Assembly (NCBI RefSeq): GCF_034047335.1
Contig: NZ_CP139137.1
Coordinates: forward strand, 2,976,001 to 3,040,000
Length of the DNA stretch: 64,000 nt
DNA from: Chryseobacterium sp. JJR-5R
GTDB lineage: Bacteria; Bacteroidota; Bacteroidia; Flavobacteriales; Weeksellaceae
Direction: 5' to 3'
Shown here piece after piece: positions 43,662 to 52,261 of this stretch. Every line of letters begins with the position of its first letter. The first letter of the stretch is position 1. Both the position numbers and the translations under genes were made by a program. The notes under the pieces were generated by a model that made no database searches, was not told the origin of the DNA, and saw only the letters and a list, made by a program, of their open reading frames with translations.

Positions 43662-45239
43662 TTAGTGCATCGCTTCACTCAAATCAATCTTTTCTTTGCT
43701 TTTCCTTTCTCTGATAAACAGGATAAACGGTATGCAGACCAGGAAAATTACGCCCAGATAAAGGAATACATCCATGTAAGACAGAACCGTTGCCTGTTTG
43801 GTCACGGATAAATCCAGGATTTTATAAGCAGCATTCATGGCATTTTCAGGCGTCATCCCTTTGGCCATAAAACTTGCTTTCAGTCCGTTCAGCCTCTGCT
43901 GGACGGCAAAATCGGTTTCGTCAAGATGGGAAATCAGGTTCAGCCTGTATTTCTGGCTGGCATTGGCGATAAACGTGGTAATGGCCGCAATACCAAATGA
44001 ACCTCCGAGCTGTCTCATCATCCCGGTAAAGGCTGCTCCCTGACCAATTTCCTGGCCTTTCAGCGTACTTAAGGAAAGTGAGGTAATCGGGATAAACAAA
44101 AGCCCCAGACCGGCACCCCGCACAATCAGCATCCAGAAGAACGCATCTTTACTGGTATCCGGTGTCAGGATTTTATAGCCCCAGAAACTGTAAATGAAGA
44201 AGATAAACAGTCCTAAGGAAACAAGAATCTGCTGTTTTGCACCTTTTGAAAGCAGCCTCCCGATAATAGGCATCATGAAAGCCGTCGTCAGTGCAGCGGG
44301 GATCATCAGGGCTCCTGACTGAAGTGCCGTCCAGCCCAGGATACTCTGCGTATACAGCGGAACAATAAATGTGGAGCCGTATAAACCGAACCCGAGAACA
44401 AATGACATAATTGTCCCGATTCTTAAGTTCCCGTTCTTGAGTACGCGGAGTTCCACAATGGGATATTTGAAGGTAAGCTCGCGCCACAGGAACAAGATAA
44501 ACCCTAACACTGCGGAAGTGGTGAAGGTAACGATCATGCCGCTTTCAAACCAGTCTTCTTCATGTCCTCTTTCCAGGATGAACTGTAGTGAGCCTACTGT
44601 AATCGCCAGTAAGGCAATCCCGATCCAGTCTACATCCGAAGCCTTCCGTTTTTCTGCATATTTCGGGCTTTTCACAAACTGTAAGGTCATTAAAGTCGCT
44701 GCAATCCCAATCGGGATATTGATATAAAAAATATACGGCCAGCTGAAATTATCAACAATATACCCTCCCAACGGCGGACCTAAAGTAGGGCCGATGATAA
44801 CCCCGAGGCCGTAAATGGCCTGGGCCATGCTTCTTTTTTCAATCGGGTAAGATTCCGTAATAATCGTCTGTGAAGTTACCAGCAGTGCTCCCCCGCCGAT
44901 TCCCTGCATGAGGCGGAAAAATACCAGTTCCCAGATATTCGTCGCATTTCCGCACAGGAAGGAAAATATGGTAAATATAACAATGGAAGCCGCGAAATAG
45001 TTTCTCCTCCCGAACTGCTGCGAAAGCCAGCTCGTCATCGGCACCACGATTACGTTACCGATTGCGTATGCCGTGATTACCCAGCCTACCTCTGAAAGTG
45101 TGGCTCCAAGATTCCCCTTCATCTCGTTCAGGGCCACATTGACGATGGTGGAGTCTACAATTTCAAGCAAAGCACAAAGGATAGCCGTAATCGTAATGAT
45201 GACTCTCCGTGCTCCGTATTCTACTAATGAATCTTGCAT
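43662..45239 (-). CDS. DHA2-family drug efflux MFS permease (EmrB/QacA type)
   Basis: The protein has 525 residues with about fourteen transmembrane segments. DHA2 motifs are present: DSTIVNVALNEMKGNLGATL in helix 1, WVITAYAIGNVIVVP, a motif A segment (WLSQQFGRRNYF), and motif C GLGVIIGPTLGPPLGGYIVD. It exports drugs or other amphiphiles in exchange for protons. The upstream genes encode a HlyD-type adaptor and a TolC channel, so the operon makes a complete tripartite pump. It lies 111 bp after the adaptor gene. Confidence 0.94.
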   Translation of the reverse strand: MQDSLVEYGARRVIITITAILCALLEIVDSTIVNVALNEMKGNLGATLSEVGWVITAYAIGNVIVVPMTSWLSQQFGRRNYFAASIVIFTIFSFLCGNATNIWELVFFRLMQGIGGGALLVTSQTIITESYPIEKRSMAQAIYGLGVIIGPTLGPPLGGYIVDNFSWPYIFYINIPIGIAATLMTLQFVKSPKYAEKRKASDVDWIGIALLAITVGSLQFILERGHEEDWFESGMIVTFTTSAVLGFILFLWRELTFKYPIVELRVLKNGNLRIGTIMSFVLGFGLYGSTFIVPLYTQSILGWTALQSGALMIPAALTTAFMMPIIGRLLSKGAKQQILVSLGLFIFFIYSFWGYKILTPDTSKDAFFWMLIVRGAGLGLLFIPITSLSLSTLKGQEIGQGAAFTGMMRQLGGSFGIAAITTFIANASQKYRLNLISHLDETDFAVQQRLNGLKASFMAKGMTPENAMNAAYKILDLSVTKQATVLSYMDVFLYLGVIFLVCIPFILFIRERKSKEKIDLSEAMH

Positions 45240-45350
45240 AGTTTTAATGTAAAATGTACTGATATAAAATGTATTGATGAATTAACAGGGAGATTCCAGA
45301 TAGGAGACTATAACCTAAAATCATGAATACATATTACATAATACCTATTT

Positions 45351-46454
45351 TTATTTAAGAGAAACTTCCGCTTTCACGTTCATTCCTGTTCTTAATCTTT
45401 TTGCAACGTTATTATCAAGGTTCACAAAATCGATTTTTACAGGAAGCCTCTGAACTACTTTCACGAAGTTACCGCTTGCATTATCCGGAGGAAGGATAGA
45501 AAACGTAGCCCCTGTTGCAGGCGAGAATGAGCTTACCACTCCTTCAAATTCCCTGTCCGGGAAGGCATCGATTTCAATTTTCACTTTCTGCCCTTCCACC
45601 ATTTTATCCACTTGGGTTTCCTTAAAGTTGGCCACTACCCATTTTTGGTCGTTTTTAACCAGGGCAAACAATTGCGATCCGGCCTGAAGGTACTGCCCGG
45701 CCTGGATCGGAACTTTTCCTACGTATCCGTCTTCAGAAGCAACAATTACGGTATATGACAGATTCAACCTTGCATTTTCCACGTCTACTTCCCTCTGCTT
45801 GGCCACTGATCCGGCAACGCTGATCTGCTGTGAGCTGGCGGCTGTCTGGGAAGAAGCAATATTGGTCTGCTGGGCAATCTGGTTCCTCTGGTCCACTAAA
45901 ACCTGCAGCTGTCTGTCGGCCGTCTGTTTGGCTGCCAAAGCTTGTTCATACTGCTGTTCCGTAATGGAGTGGTCTTTCACCAGATTCGCATATCTTTTTA
46001 AATCCTGAGAGGTTTTCCAGACGTTTACTTTAGCCGCCTCGATCTGTGCATTGGCCGTGGTAACCGCCGCCTGGGAAGACCCTATATTTTTAGAAGTTGC
46101 CGTAGTGGAAGCTTCTGCGTTGGAAATATTGCTTTTTGCCGTTGTCAAAGCAGCTTCAGCCTGCTGAAGGGCCATTTTCTGATCCCTGTTATCCAGAATA
46201 ACCAGTGTATCCCCTTTTTTCACCAATTGGTTATCTTTTACTTTTACCTGCATAACATAGCCTGAAATTTTAGAAATGACCGGTGACATATTGGATGTAA
46301 TCTGGGCATCGTCAGTTTCTTCATGAACCTGCCCGTAGGTATAGGCATTGTATCCGTAAATTCCTCCTCCGATTAAAACAACCGCCAGGATAATCGGAAA
46401 AACCAGGCTTTTCTTCTTTTTAGGTTCAGCCGCTTGTGTAGTATTATTTTCCAT
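45351..46454 (-). CDS. HlyD/EmrA-family periplasmic adaptor
   Basis: The protein has 367 residues: a cytoplasmic tail (NTTQAAEPKKKKS), one transmembrane helix (about 17-34, LVFPIILAVVLIGGGIYGY), a lipoyl half-motif MQVKVKDNQLVKKGDTLVIL, a long Ala/Gln-rich coiled-coil hairpin, and ENARLNLSYTVIVASEDGYVGK for the second half. The adaptor joins the inner-membrane permease to the outer-membrane TolC. It is 22 bp after the tolC-type gene. Role as EmrA is inferred from the DHA2 partner. Confidence 0.94.
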   Translation of the reverse strand: MENNTTQAAEPKKKKSLVFPIILAVVLIGGGIYGYNAYTYGQVHEETDDAQITSNMSPVISKISGYVMQVKVKDNQLVKKGDTLVILDNRDQKMALQQAEAALTTAKSNISNAEASTTATSKNIGSSQAAVTTANAQIEAAKVNVWKTSQDLKRYANLVKDHSITEQQYEQALAAKQTADRQLQVLVDQRNQIAQQTNIASSQTAASSQQISVAGSVAKQREVDVENARLNLSYTVIVASEDGYVGKVPIQAGQYLQAGSQLFALVKNDQKWVVANFKETQVDKMVEGQKVKIEIDAFPDREFEGVVSSFSPATGATFSILPPDNASGNFVKVVQRLPVKIDFVNLDNNVAKRLRTGMNVKAEVSLK

Positions 46455-46476
46455 TTTGGGTATCGTTCTTATTTTT

Positions 46477-47790
46477 TTATTTGATTGTTAAAGTTCCTGT
46501 TGTCTGTAATAGTTTTCTGTAGGCCAGCGAGGCGTCTGCCTTTGCATTGATTACGCCTACATTGGCAGCAATCTGTGCCGCATCTGCATCCAATAATTCG
46601 GTCATGGTGGCAAGGCCGTTGTCATATTTATTTTTGGTAATCCTGTAATTCTCGTTTGCCTGTTCTGCTGATTTTTCGAAAACAGCGATTCTTTTTTTGG
46701 AGTAATCCGTATTCTGGTATTCCCTGTTTACGTCAAGCTTAATGTTATCATTCAGCAGTTCATTGTTGGCGGACAGCTGCATTTCCCTTGCCTGCGACTG
46801 TCTGAGTGAAGAGTTTTCTTTCCAGAGATTGGACAGGTTGTATGAAATTCCCACCCCGACGTTCACGGCATTGTAAATGGTTAAGAATTTAGGAATGTCT
46901 GCTGCCACATAGCCTCCCGTAAATGCAATGGAAGGCAGGTTTTCAGCTTTTGCGGATTTGGTTCCCAATGCCGCTGCCTGTCTCTGCTTTTCCAGAGCCT
47001 GGAGGTCTTTGCGGTTTTCCCGGGCGGTATTCAGGTAAAAATCAACTGCTTTTACTTCCTCTGCTTCTTCAATATAATTCTGGTCCACTTCAATTTCGGT
47101 GGCTTCAGGAAGGCCCAGCAATAAGTCCATATTGATATTGGCGATATTGTAATTATTTCTGGCTTCCAGCAGCTGCAGCTCGATATTCAAGGTCTGAAGA
47201 TTTGCCTTTAACCGGTCATTTCTTGCAATTAACCCGTTATTTTCAAGTTTAAGGAAAGTCTCATCCCTTTTTTGGGAAGCAGAAAGGTTTTCCTCCAGTA
47301 CCTTGATCGACTGATTGGCTTTGAAAAGATTGTTATAAGCCTGGGCAACATTGTAAGCAATGGAAATCTTGTCATTTTCCGTACTTAATCTGGAAGCTTC
47401 CACCAGGTATTTTGCAGATTCGATGCCATATTTTATCCTTCCCCCGCTGTATATCGGAACACTGATGTTAGCAGATCCGTAGGCTACCTGATGAACTTCA
47501 GGGCCGCCCTCGCCGGATACTCCGGGAAGCTTGAGATTGATATTCGGCTTCAGCGGAAGGTACAGATAGCTTCCCGAAACGGTTAGTTCCGGCAACTGTC
47601 TGTTTTTGGCTTCCAACAAGTCTGCCGTAGCCCCTTCGATGTTTGCGGCATCAATCTTAAGGCTTTTGCTGTTCCGGATGCCCAACTGTACGGCTTCATC
47701 AAGAGTAAGCATCTTTTTCTCCTGCGCATGCATGTTTGCAAAACCCGCAAAGAGGGCCAGTGCAATAACTGAGTTATTCATTCTCTTCAT
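46477..47790 (-). CDS. TolC-family outer-membrane efflux channel
   Basis: The protein has 437 residues with a signal peptide ending GFANMHAQE. It has the OEP/TolC repeat structure: MLTLDEAVQLGIRNSKSLKI, SISVPIYSGG-like ISVPIYSGGRIKYGIE, LLEARNNYNIANINMDLLLG and NKYDNGLATMTELLDADA. Long helices alternate with beta strands; three copies form the outer-membrane channel. The start overlaps the tetR end by 17 bp; an internal start at 47781 (MNNSVIALALFAG) is possible. Confidence 0.94.
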   Translation of the reverse strand: MKRMNNSVIALALFAGFANMHAQEKKMLTLDEAVQLGIRNSKSLKIDAANIEGATADLLEAKNRQLPELTVSGSYLYLPLKPNINLKLPGVSGEGGPEVHQVAYGSANISVPIYSGGRIKYGIESAKYLVEASRLSTENDKISIAYNVAQAYNNLFKANQSIKVLEENLSASQKRDETFLKLENNGLIARNDRLKANLQTLNIELQLLEARNNYNIANINMDLLLGLPEATEIEVDQNYIEEAEEVKAVDFYLNTARENRKDLQALEKQRQAAALGTKSAKAENLPSIAFTGGYVAADIPKFLTIYNAVNVGVGISYNLSNLWKENSSLRQSQAREMQLSANNELLNDNIKLDVNREYQNTDYSKKRIAVFEKSAEQANENYRITKNKYDNGLATMTELLDADAAQIAANVGVINAKADASLAYRKLLQTTGTLTIK

Positions 47791-48400
47791 AACCTAAAAG
47801 GTCTTTTAATAAGTATTTTATGTGTGTATTAAGCTCTGTGTAGTATTTTTCTTCAAAAACATTTTCATCCTCCGTGTTATTCAGGAATTCCTTGTACATT
47901 TCCTTGGCGTTGGATGCATAAAACAAAGTCCCGCTCACCGTTGCATGAAGCAGGTAGACCGGCGGATTTTTCTTAAAGATACCTTTTTCCAGGCCGCTTT
48001 CCAATATTTTTGAATACATGGAAATGAATCCGATTTTCGTTTGTTTAAGGAATTCCACAATCTGGGGGTTCTGGGTATGAAGCTGTTCCCGCTGCATAAT
48101 CCTGTAGAAACATTTATGATGCCTTATCCTTCCGGCAAACTGGTCGACTATTTTGTCCACTTTTTCCCATTCATTAAGATCCGTCCTCTCTATGATATCT
48201 TTTGAAAAAAACTGCCCTTCATTCATCCTGTATTCCACCAGTTTTTCATAAAGTTTCTCTTTGGAACCGAAATAATAAGAGATCATAGAAATATTCACAT
48301 TGGCGGCTCTGGCAATTTCCCGGGTCGAGGTTCCTTCAAAACCATTTTCGGCAAAAAGCTTTTCAGCAGCAAATAATATATTTTCTTCTTTTGAAATCAT
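47774..48400 (-). CDS. TetR-family repressor of the efflux operon
   Basis: The protein has 208 residues. The N-terminal HTH of TetR is complete: ILFAAEKLFAENGFEGTSTR, EIARAANVNISMISYYFGSK, EKLYEKLVEYR. The C-terminal ligand domain has no recognised substrate motif. As first gene of the operon it likely represses it and is released by a pump substrate. A canonical promoter (TTG-N19-TAAATTTG) lies upstream and its -33 element is inside a 22-bp imperfect palindrome, a likely operator. Overlap of 17 bp with the tolC gene ties their translation. Confidence 0.94.
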   Translation of the reverse strand: MISKEENILFAAEKLFAENGFEGTSTREIARAANVNISMISYYFGSKEKLYEKLVEYRMNEGQFFSKDIIERTDLNEWEKVDKIVDQFAGRIRHHKCFYRIMQREQLHTQNPQIVEFLKQTKIGFISMYSKILESGLEKGIFKKNPPVYLLHATVSGTLFYASNAKEMYKEFLNNTEDENVFEEKYYTELNTHIKYLLKDLLGYEENE

Positions 48401-48428
48401 TTTCTTGTACGCTCATTTTTTCAGAGAG

Positions 48429-48458
48429 CAAATTTACAACAGATTTTACATAAATCAA
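48429..48458 (-). promoter_or_regulatory. Promoter of the tetR-tolC-emrAB operon
   Basis: On the minus strand TTG (complement of 48456-48458), a 19-bp spacer and TAAATTTG (complement of 48429-48436) match the flavobacterial consensus. The box ends 28 bp before the tetR ATG. Confidence 0.7.
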
Positions 48459-48473
48459 ACGATTGATTGATTT
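48452..48473. promoter_or_regulatory. Candidate TetR operator overlapping the -33 element
   Basis: AAATCAAACGA and TTGATTGATTT form a 22-bp imperfect palindrome (9 of 11 pairs). It covers the -33 TTG of the promoter, a normal place for a repressor site. Confidence 0.55.
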
Positions 48474-48975
48474 TTAATTAAAATTTAATTTTTTTTTAAT
48501 AAATATCTTTATGATACTGAATAACAGGGCCTGCTGTATTTATTTTTGATAAAGAAAAAATCAGCTGTTACTGAAAAAAGATTGAAACTGATTAAAGGAA
48601 AAGTTCCGGCACTGTAATATTTAAATCTCTTAAAGTTTGATTTTCCAGATATATTCCCGCTGATTCTTCAGATGCAGCAGATAAAATAAATGCACATAAA
48701 GATCCGTAGGATCCTCATCATCTATGGGAAATAACTTTAAACAGATCAGTCTTAAAGATATCGGGAATACAGTTAAAACGGAACAGGATGTGTTTACCGT
48801 GTTTTCAGAGAAAAAAAAGAAAACCTGCAAAACCGATCAGTTGTCGGTTATGACATCAAAAACATAGAGTCCTGACAAATCTCTAAAATATTTTGAAAGG
48901 CATGGGAATAAAAATAAATTTTACCATTGATCAACCTGCGGCAGCTTTAATATTCCTGCTGATTTTCTGAACCCT
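48474..48975. other. Spacer between tetR promoter and holB
   Basis: No clear gene is seen. A 47-codon plus frame (48724-48867) is listed separately with low confidence; an opposing 66-codon minus frame (48630-48830) overlaps it and cannot be true at the same time. The rest is AT-rich. Confidence 0.5.
48724..48867 (+). CDS. Possible small protein or gene fragment (47 residues)
   Basis: The frame MGNNFKQISLKDIGNTVKTE, then QDVFTVFSEKKKKTCKTDQL, has protein-like composition and could be a remnant of a longer gene (possibly mobile-element derived). No promoter or family was recognised. Confidence 0.2.
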   Translation: MGNNFKQISLKDIGNTVKTEQDVFTVFSEKKKKTCKTDQLSVMTSKT

Positions 48976-50094
48976 TTATGAATTTTTATGGATATACCTT
49001 GATAACTTGATTCCCAGGTCGGTCCAGATGATCTTAGGATTTCCGTTTCTCGTCAGGTGCAGATCCGCTGTGCTTATTTCTTCCAGGATGCTTTCAATAT
49101 TGGCTCCGCTGATGAATTTTGAAAAGCCGGCCCAGTTGAAGCCGTTGGCATCGATCTTTTTGTAGACCAGACCTTCAGACTGATAATTCTGCAGCAGAGC
49201 AAGCCTGAAAATCTCTGAGCAGTAGTTTAAAAACGATTTTTGCTTCTCGCGGTTCCATCCGGCGATTTCCCTAGCCCATAAAATGATATTTTTTAAGAAC
49301 GCGGGCTTTTTTTTCACCATGAAGGCATCACGCACCCACTGGATAAAAAGCTTCTCGAATTCATCACTCTTATTCCCGGATTTTAAAAACCGGATGGCAT
49401 CATTCAGGTTTCCCTGAGCCTGATGGATAATCTCACCCAAAGCCACATCGGGAACATTAAAGTTTTTTTTAAGATACGCTTCTATGTCTTCATCATCAAT
49501 CCTGGGAACTCCCACGATCTGCGTCCTGGAAAGAATGGTCGGGAGCATGTCATTGGTAGATTCGGCGGTTAAAAGGATGACTGTTTTCGCAGGAGGTTCT
49601 TCTAAAAATTTCAGGAATTTATTGGAGGCTGCCGTATTCATTTTATCGGCTCTCCAGACAATAAGGATCTTGGTTCCGCCTTCAAAGCTTTTCAGAGCGA
49701 ACTTCTGGTTCTGGTCATCAATTTCATCGGCAGAGATGAAAAGCTGTTTGTTTTCCGACTCCAGGAAAGCAGTCCAGTCGTGATAGCTGGCGTAAGGAAA
49801 ATTTAAGACCATTTCCCTGAAATCCTCAAATTTACTTTTGCTTAAGGAATTTTTGTTATCCGTAAAAACCGGAAAGCTGAAATGTAAATCCAGATGGTTC
49901 AGGTGTTCCACTTTTGAGGCCGCCTGTTCATTCTCGCGGCTCAGTACTTCCTTTGCATAGGCCAGAACCACGGGCAGTGTACCGTAGCCTTCCTTTCCTA
50001 CAAAAAGCTGGGCATGGCTTACCCTGTTTTCGGCAATACTTTCCTTCAGAAGTTTTTTCAGATTTTCCTGTCCGGCTATGTTCTCCCAATTCAT
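48976..50094 (-). CDS. holB: DNA polymerase III clamp-loader subunit delta prime
   Basis: The protein has 372 residues. It is an AAA+ clamp-loader protein: NWENIAGQENLKKLLKESI, RVSHAQLFVGKEGYG (degenerate P-loop), IVWRADKMNTAASNKFLKFLEEPPAKTVILLT (sensor and SRC-like region replaced by LSRTQ), and a C-terminal helical collar. Zinc-binding cysteines present in many delta-prime proteins are not seen in the region VLSRENEQAASKVEHLNHLDL. It loads the beta clamp with gamma/tau and delta. Single gene; the promoter is not obvious. The gene symbol follows the family. Confidence 0.9.
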   Translation of the reverse strand: MNWENIAGQENLKKLLKESIAENRVSHAQLFVGKEGYGTLPVVLAYAKEVLSRENEQAASKVEHLNHLDLHFSFPVFTDNKNSLSKSKFEDFREMVLNFPYASYHDWTAFLESENKQLFISADEIDDQNQKFALKSFEGGTKILIVWRADKMNTAASNKFLKFLEEPPAKTVILLTAESTNDMLPTILSRTQIVGVPRIDDEDIEAYLKKNFNVPDVALGEIIHQAQGNLNDAIRFLKSGNKSDEFEKLFIQWVRDAFMVKKKPAFLKNIILWAREIAGWNREKQKSFLNYCSEIFRLALLQNYQSEGLVYKKIDANGFNWAGFSKFISGANIESILEEISTADLHLTRNGNPKIIWTDLGIKLSRYIHKNS

Positions 50095-50353
50095 GGTTCA
50101 AAGATAAAGAAATTTGTGAAAGCTGAAGTTTGCGGAATATGAATTTTACATGGAAGGAAAACTGCATTTTTACGGATCGGGCTAAAAGTCAACAAACCGT
50201 CAGCAGCCGGATATTTTCATGTAAATCACTGTAAGCAAAGCGGATTGATAATCAGCCTGTAGCTATATTTCACCCTTAACAAACTTTAACCTCTTATAAT
50301 TTTTACAATTCATTAATATTTAAGATATTTGCGCATTATTTTAAAAATAAAGA

Positions 50354-51652
50354 ATGAAAAAAATCTTTGTACTATCATTTATATCAGTTGGGTATTTCCT
50401 TAATGCGCAGAATATAAGCAATTCACCATACGCGACTTACGGAATCGGGGATGTAAAATATGATAATACGATTGAAACCACCTCAATGGGAGGTATATCA
50501 ACTGCTTTTATAAGTGATTTTACAAGTAATTTCAACTTTGCAAACCCTGCAAACAATGCTAATTTCGACCTTACCAGCATCAAATTGGAAGCAACGAATG
50601 AAAACAATTACTTTAAGACCGATTATAACAATACGAAGTCTACCAAACATTCTACGTATTTATCCAATATTTCACTGGCATTCCCTCTGTCTCCGAAGCT
50701 GAAAATGGGTCTTTCCTATCAGCCGTACAGCTCAAAGAGCTATGAGATTGTACATACGGATGAGCTTAGAGATGAAAGTGGCGTATTGTATGCTAACAGA
50801 TTCAACAGGTTCAGAGGAAGCGGAACAATAAACACCGCCCAGATTGCTCTAGGCTATAAAGTAAATGATAAACTGGCAGTCGGTGCCAGAGCCAATTACT
50901 ATTTCGGAAATCTGTATGACCTTAATGAACTGGCACAATCAGATGCCGAACTGATCAACGGATACGAAACCAAAAACAGCATCAGGAATTTTAATTTTAC
51001 ATTAGGTGCAAGCTACCAGAACCTGAATACCAGCACAGACAGAAAGTTCACGATGGGTGCTACCACCACATTCGGGAATACGAGTAACATGACTACCGAT
51101 TATGTAAACAGCACGTATTTCTATGCGGATGCAGCACAGACGACCAAAAGCAATGAAAGCGTCATCGAGCGGCAAAGCACAAGTTCTAAAAGCCTTTTGC
51201 CTCTGCAGGCTTCCATTGGTGTAGGATACGGTGAAGAAAACAACTGGTTCTTATCTGTACAGGGAGATTATAAGAAAGGAGAAAGCATTGCTTATTTCGG
51301 TAATACTTTAGATCTCCAGGATTCTTACAGGATTTCTGCCGGAGGATGGTATTTACCGAATTATAATAACTTCAGGAACTATTTGTCAAGAATCGTTTAC
51401 CGGTACGGTGCTTTCTATGAAAAAGGAAGCTTAAAGCTGGCCGGACAGAGCATCAATAAATTCGGGATTTCCGGAGGTGTGCTTCTGCCGTTTAAAACCA
51501 GCAGCATTACAAGGATGAGCGGACTTGAAATCGGTGTTGAACTGGGAAAAAGAGGGACGCTTAAAAACAACCTGATTAATCAGAACTACATCAACCTGAA
51601 AGTCGGCTTTAATTTTGCGGATAAGTGGTTCAGAAAGACTTTATATAACTAA
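50354..51652 (+). CDS. Outer-membrane beta-barrel protein upstream of lptC
   Basis: The protein has 432 residues with a signal peptide (to about 18, GYFLNAQN). The mature part shows alternating aromatic/hydrophobic strands: SPYATYGIGDVKYDNTIETT, FNFANPANNANFD, KMGLSYQPYSSKSYEI, ALGYKVNDKLAVGARANYYF, and an aromatic last segment NLKVGFNFADKWFRKTLYN. The NPANNAN block near the start recalls FadL-type hydrophobic transporters, but the assignment is loose. Its stop is 1 bp before the lptC start, and this pairing suggests a role in envelope biogenesis, which is inference. Confidence 0.75.
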   Translation: MKKIFVLSFISVGYFLNAQNISNSPYATYGIGDVKYDNTIETTSMGGISTAFISDFTSNFNFANPANNANFDLTSIKLEATNENNYFKTDYNNTKSTKHSTYLSNISLAFPLSPKLKMGLSYQPYSSKSYEIVHTDELRDESGVLYANRFNRFRGSGTINTAQIALGYKVNDKLAVGARANYYFGNLYDLNELAQSDAELINGYETKNSIRNFNFTLGASYQNLNTSTDRKFTMGATTTFGNTSNMTTDYVNSTYFYADAAQTTKSNESVIERQSTSSKSLLPLQASIGVGYGEENNWFLSVQGDYKKGESIAYFGNTLDLQDSYRISAGGWYLPNYNNFRNYLSRIVYRYGAFYEKGSLKLAGQSINKFGISGGVLLPFKTSSITRMSGLEIGVELGKRGTLKNNLINQNYINLKVGFNFADKWFRKTLYN

Positions 51653-51653
51653 G

Positions 51654-52253
51654 ATGTTGTTTTTCAGAAACATATCATTATCATATCAAAAAAATATAGC
51701 ATGCCTTTTTAGTTGTGCTATATTTTTTATCATTACTTCCTGTGAGGAAGACCTTACCAAAAATGCAGGCAAACAGAGTAAAAATTTCCCTTCGCAGATC
51801 ATCAATAACGCCAATATTATCCAGAGGGATTCCGGTTTTGTCACCATGCGGGCCAAAGCACCGATTATTGAAAAATATGAGCTGATCGACAGCCCGTACA
51901 CTGTAGCTAAAAGAGGAATCGATATTCAGTTTTTTGACAAGAAGAAACCGAAAGTTCCCGGAACCATCAAAGCGAAATATGCAAAGTTTTACGATTACAA
52001 GCAATTTTACGAAGCCCGCGGCAATGTGCGGATTACTACGAATGAAAACCAGCGGTTTGCCATGCAGAGCGTTTTCTGGGACCAGCGTAAAAAACGGATC
52101 TACACCAAAGATACGGTTTATGTAACCATGGAAGACGGCTCCACGCTGATCGGTGCCCACGGAATGACGGCAAAAGACGATTTCTCGGAGTATGTGTTCT
52201 ACCAGAATTCCGGAGACTTCACCACCAACAAATTATCTGAAAACAAGAAATAA
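51654..52253 (+). CDS. lptC: LPS export ABC transporter periplasmic protein LptC
   Basis: The start is set at the ATG at 51654 (MLFFRNISLSYQKNIACLF), 1 bp after the previous stop; a longer frame would run into the upstream gene. The protein has 199 residues with a lipoprotein or membrane N-terminus (IFFIITSCEED) and the beta-jellyroll of LptC: IQRDSGFVTMRAKAPIIEKY, RGIDIQFFDKKKPKVPGTI, EARGNVRITTNENQRFAM and DGSTLIGAHGMTAKDDFSEY. It passes LPS from LptBFG to LptA. The other lpt genes are not nearby. The next gene begins 8 bp downstream. Confidence 0.9.
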   Translation: MLFFRNISLSYQKNIACLFSCAIFFIITSCEEDLTKNAGKQSKNFPSQIINNANIIQRDSGFVTMRAKAPIIEKYELIDSPYTVAKRGIDIQFFDKKKPKVPGTIKAKYAKFYDYKQFYEARGNVRITTNENQRFAMQSVFWDQRKKRIYTKDTVYVTMEDGSTLIGAHGMTAKDDFSEYVFYQNSGDFTTNKLSENKK

Positions 52254-52261
52254 TTCTGTTT

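Noticed and set aside
48630..48830. 66-codon minus-strand frame
   Set aside because: Phe/Leu-rich with no start context or homology, and it overlaps another possible frame on the plus strand.
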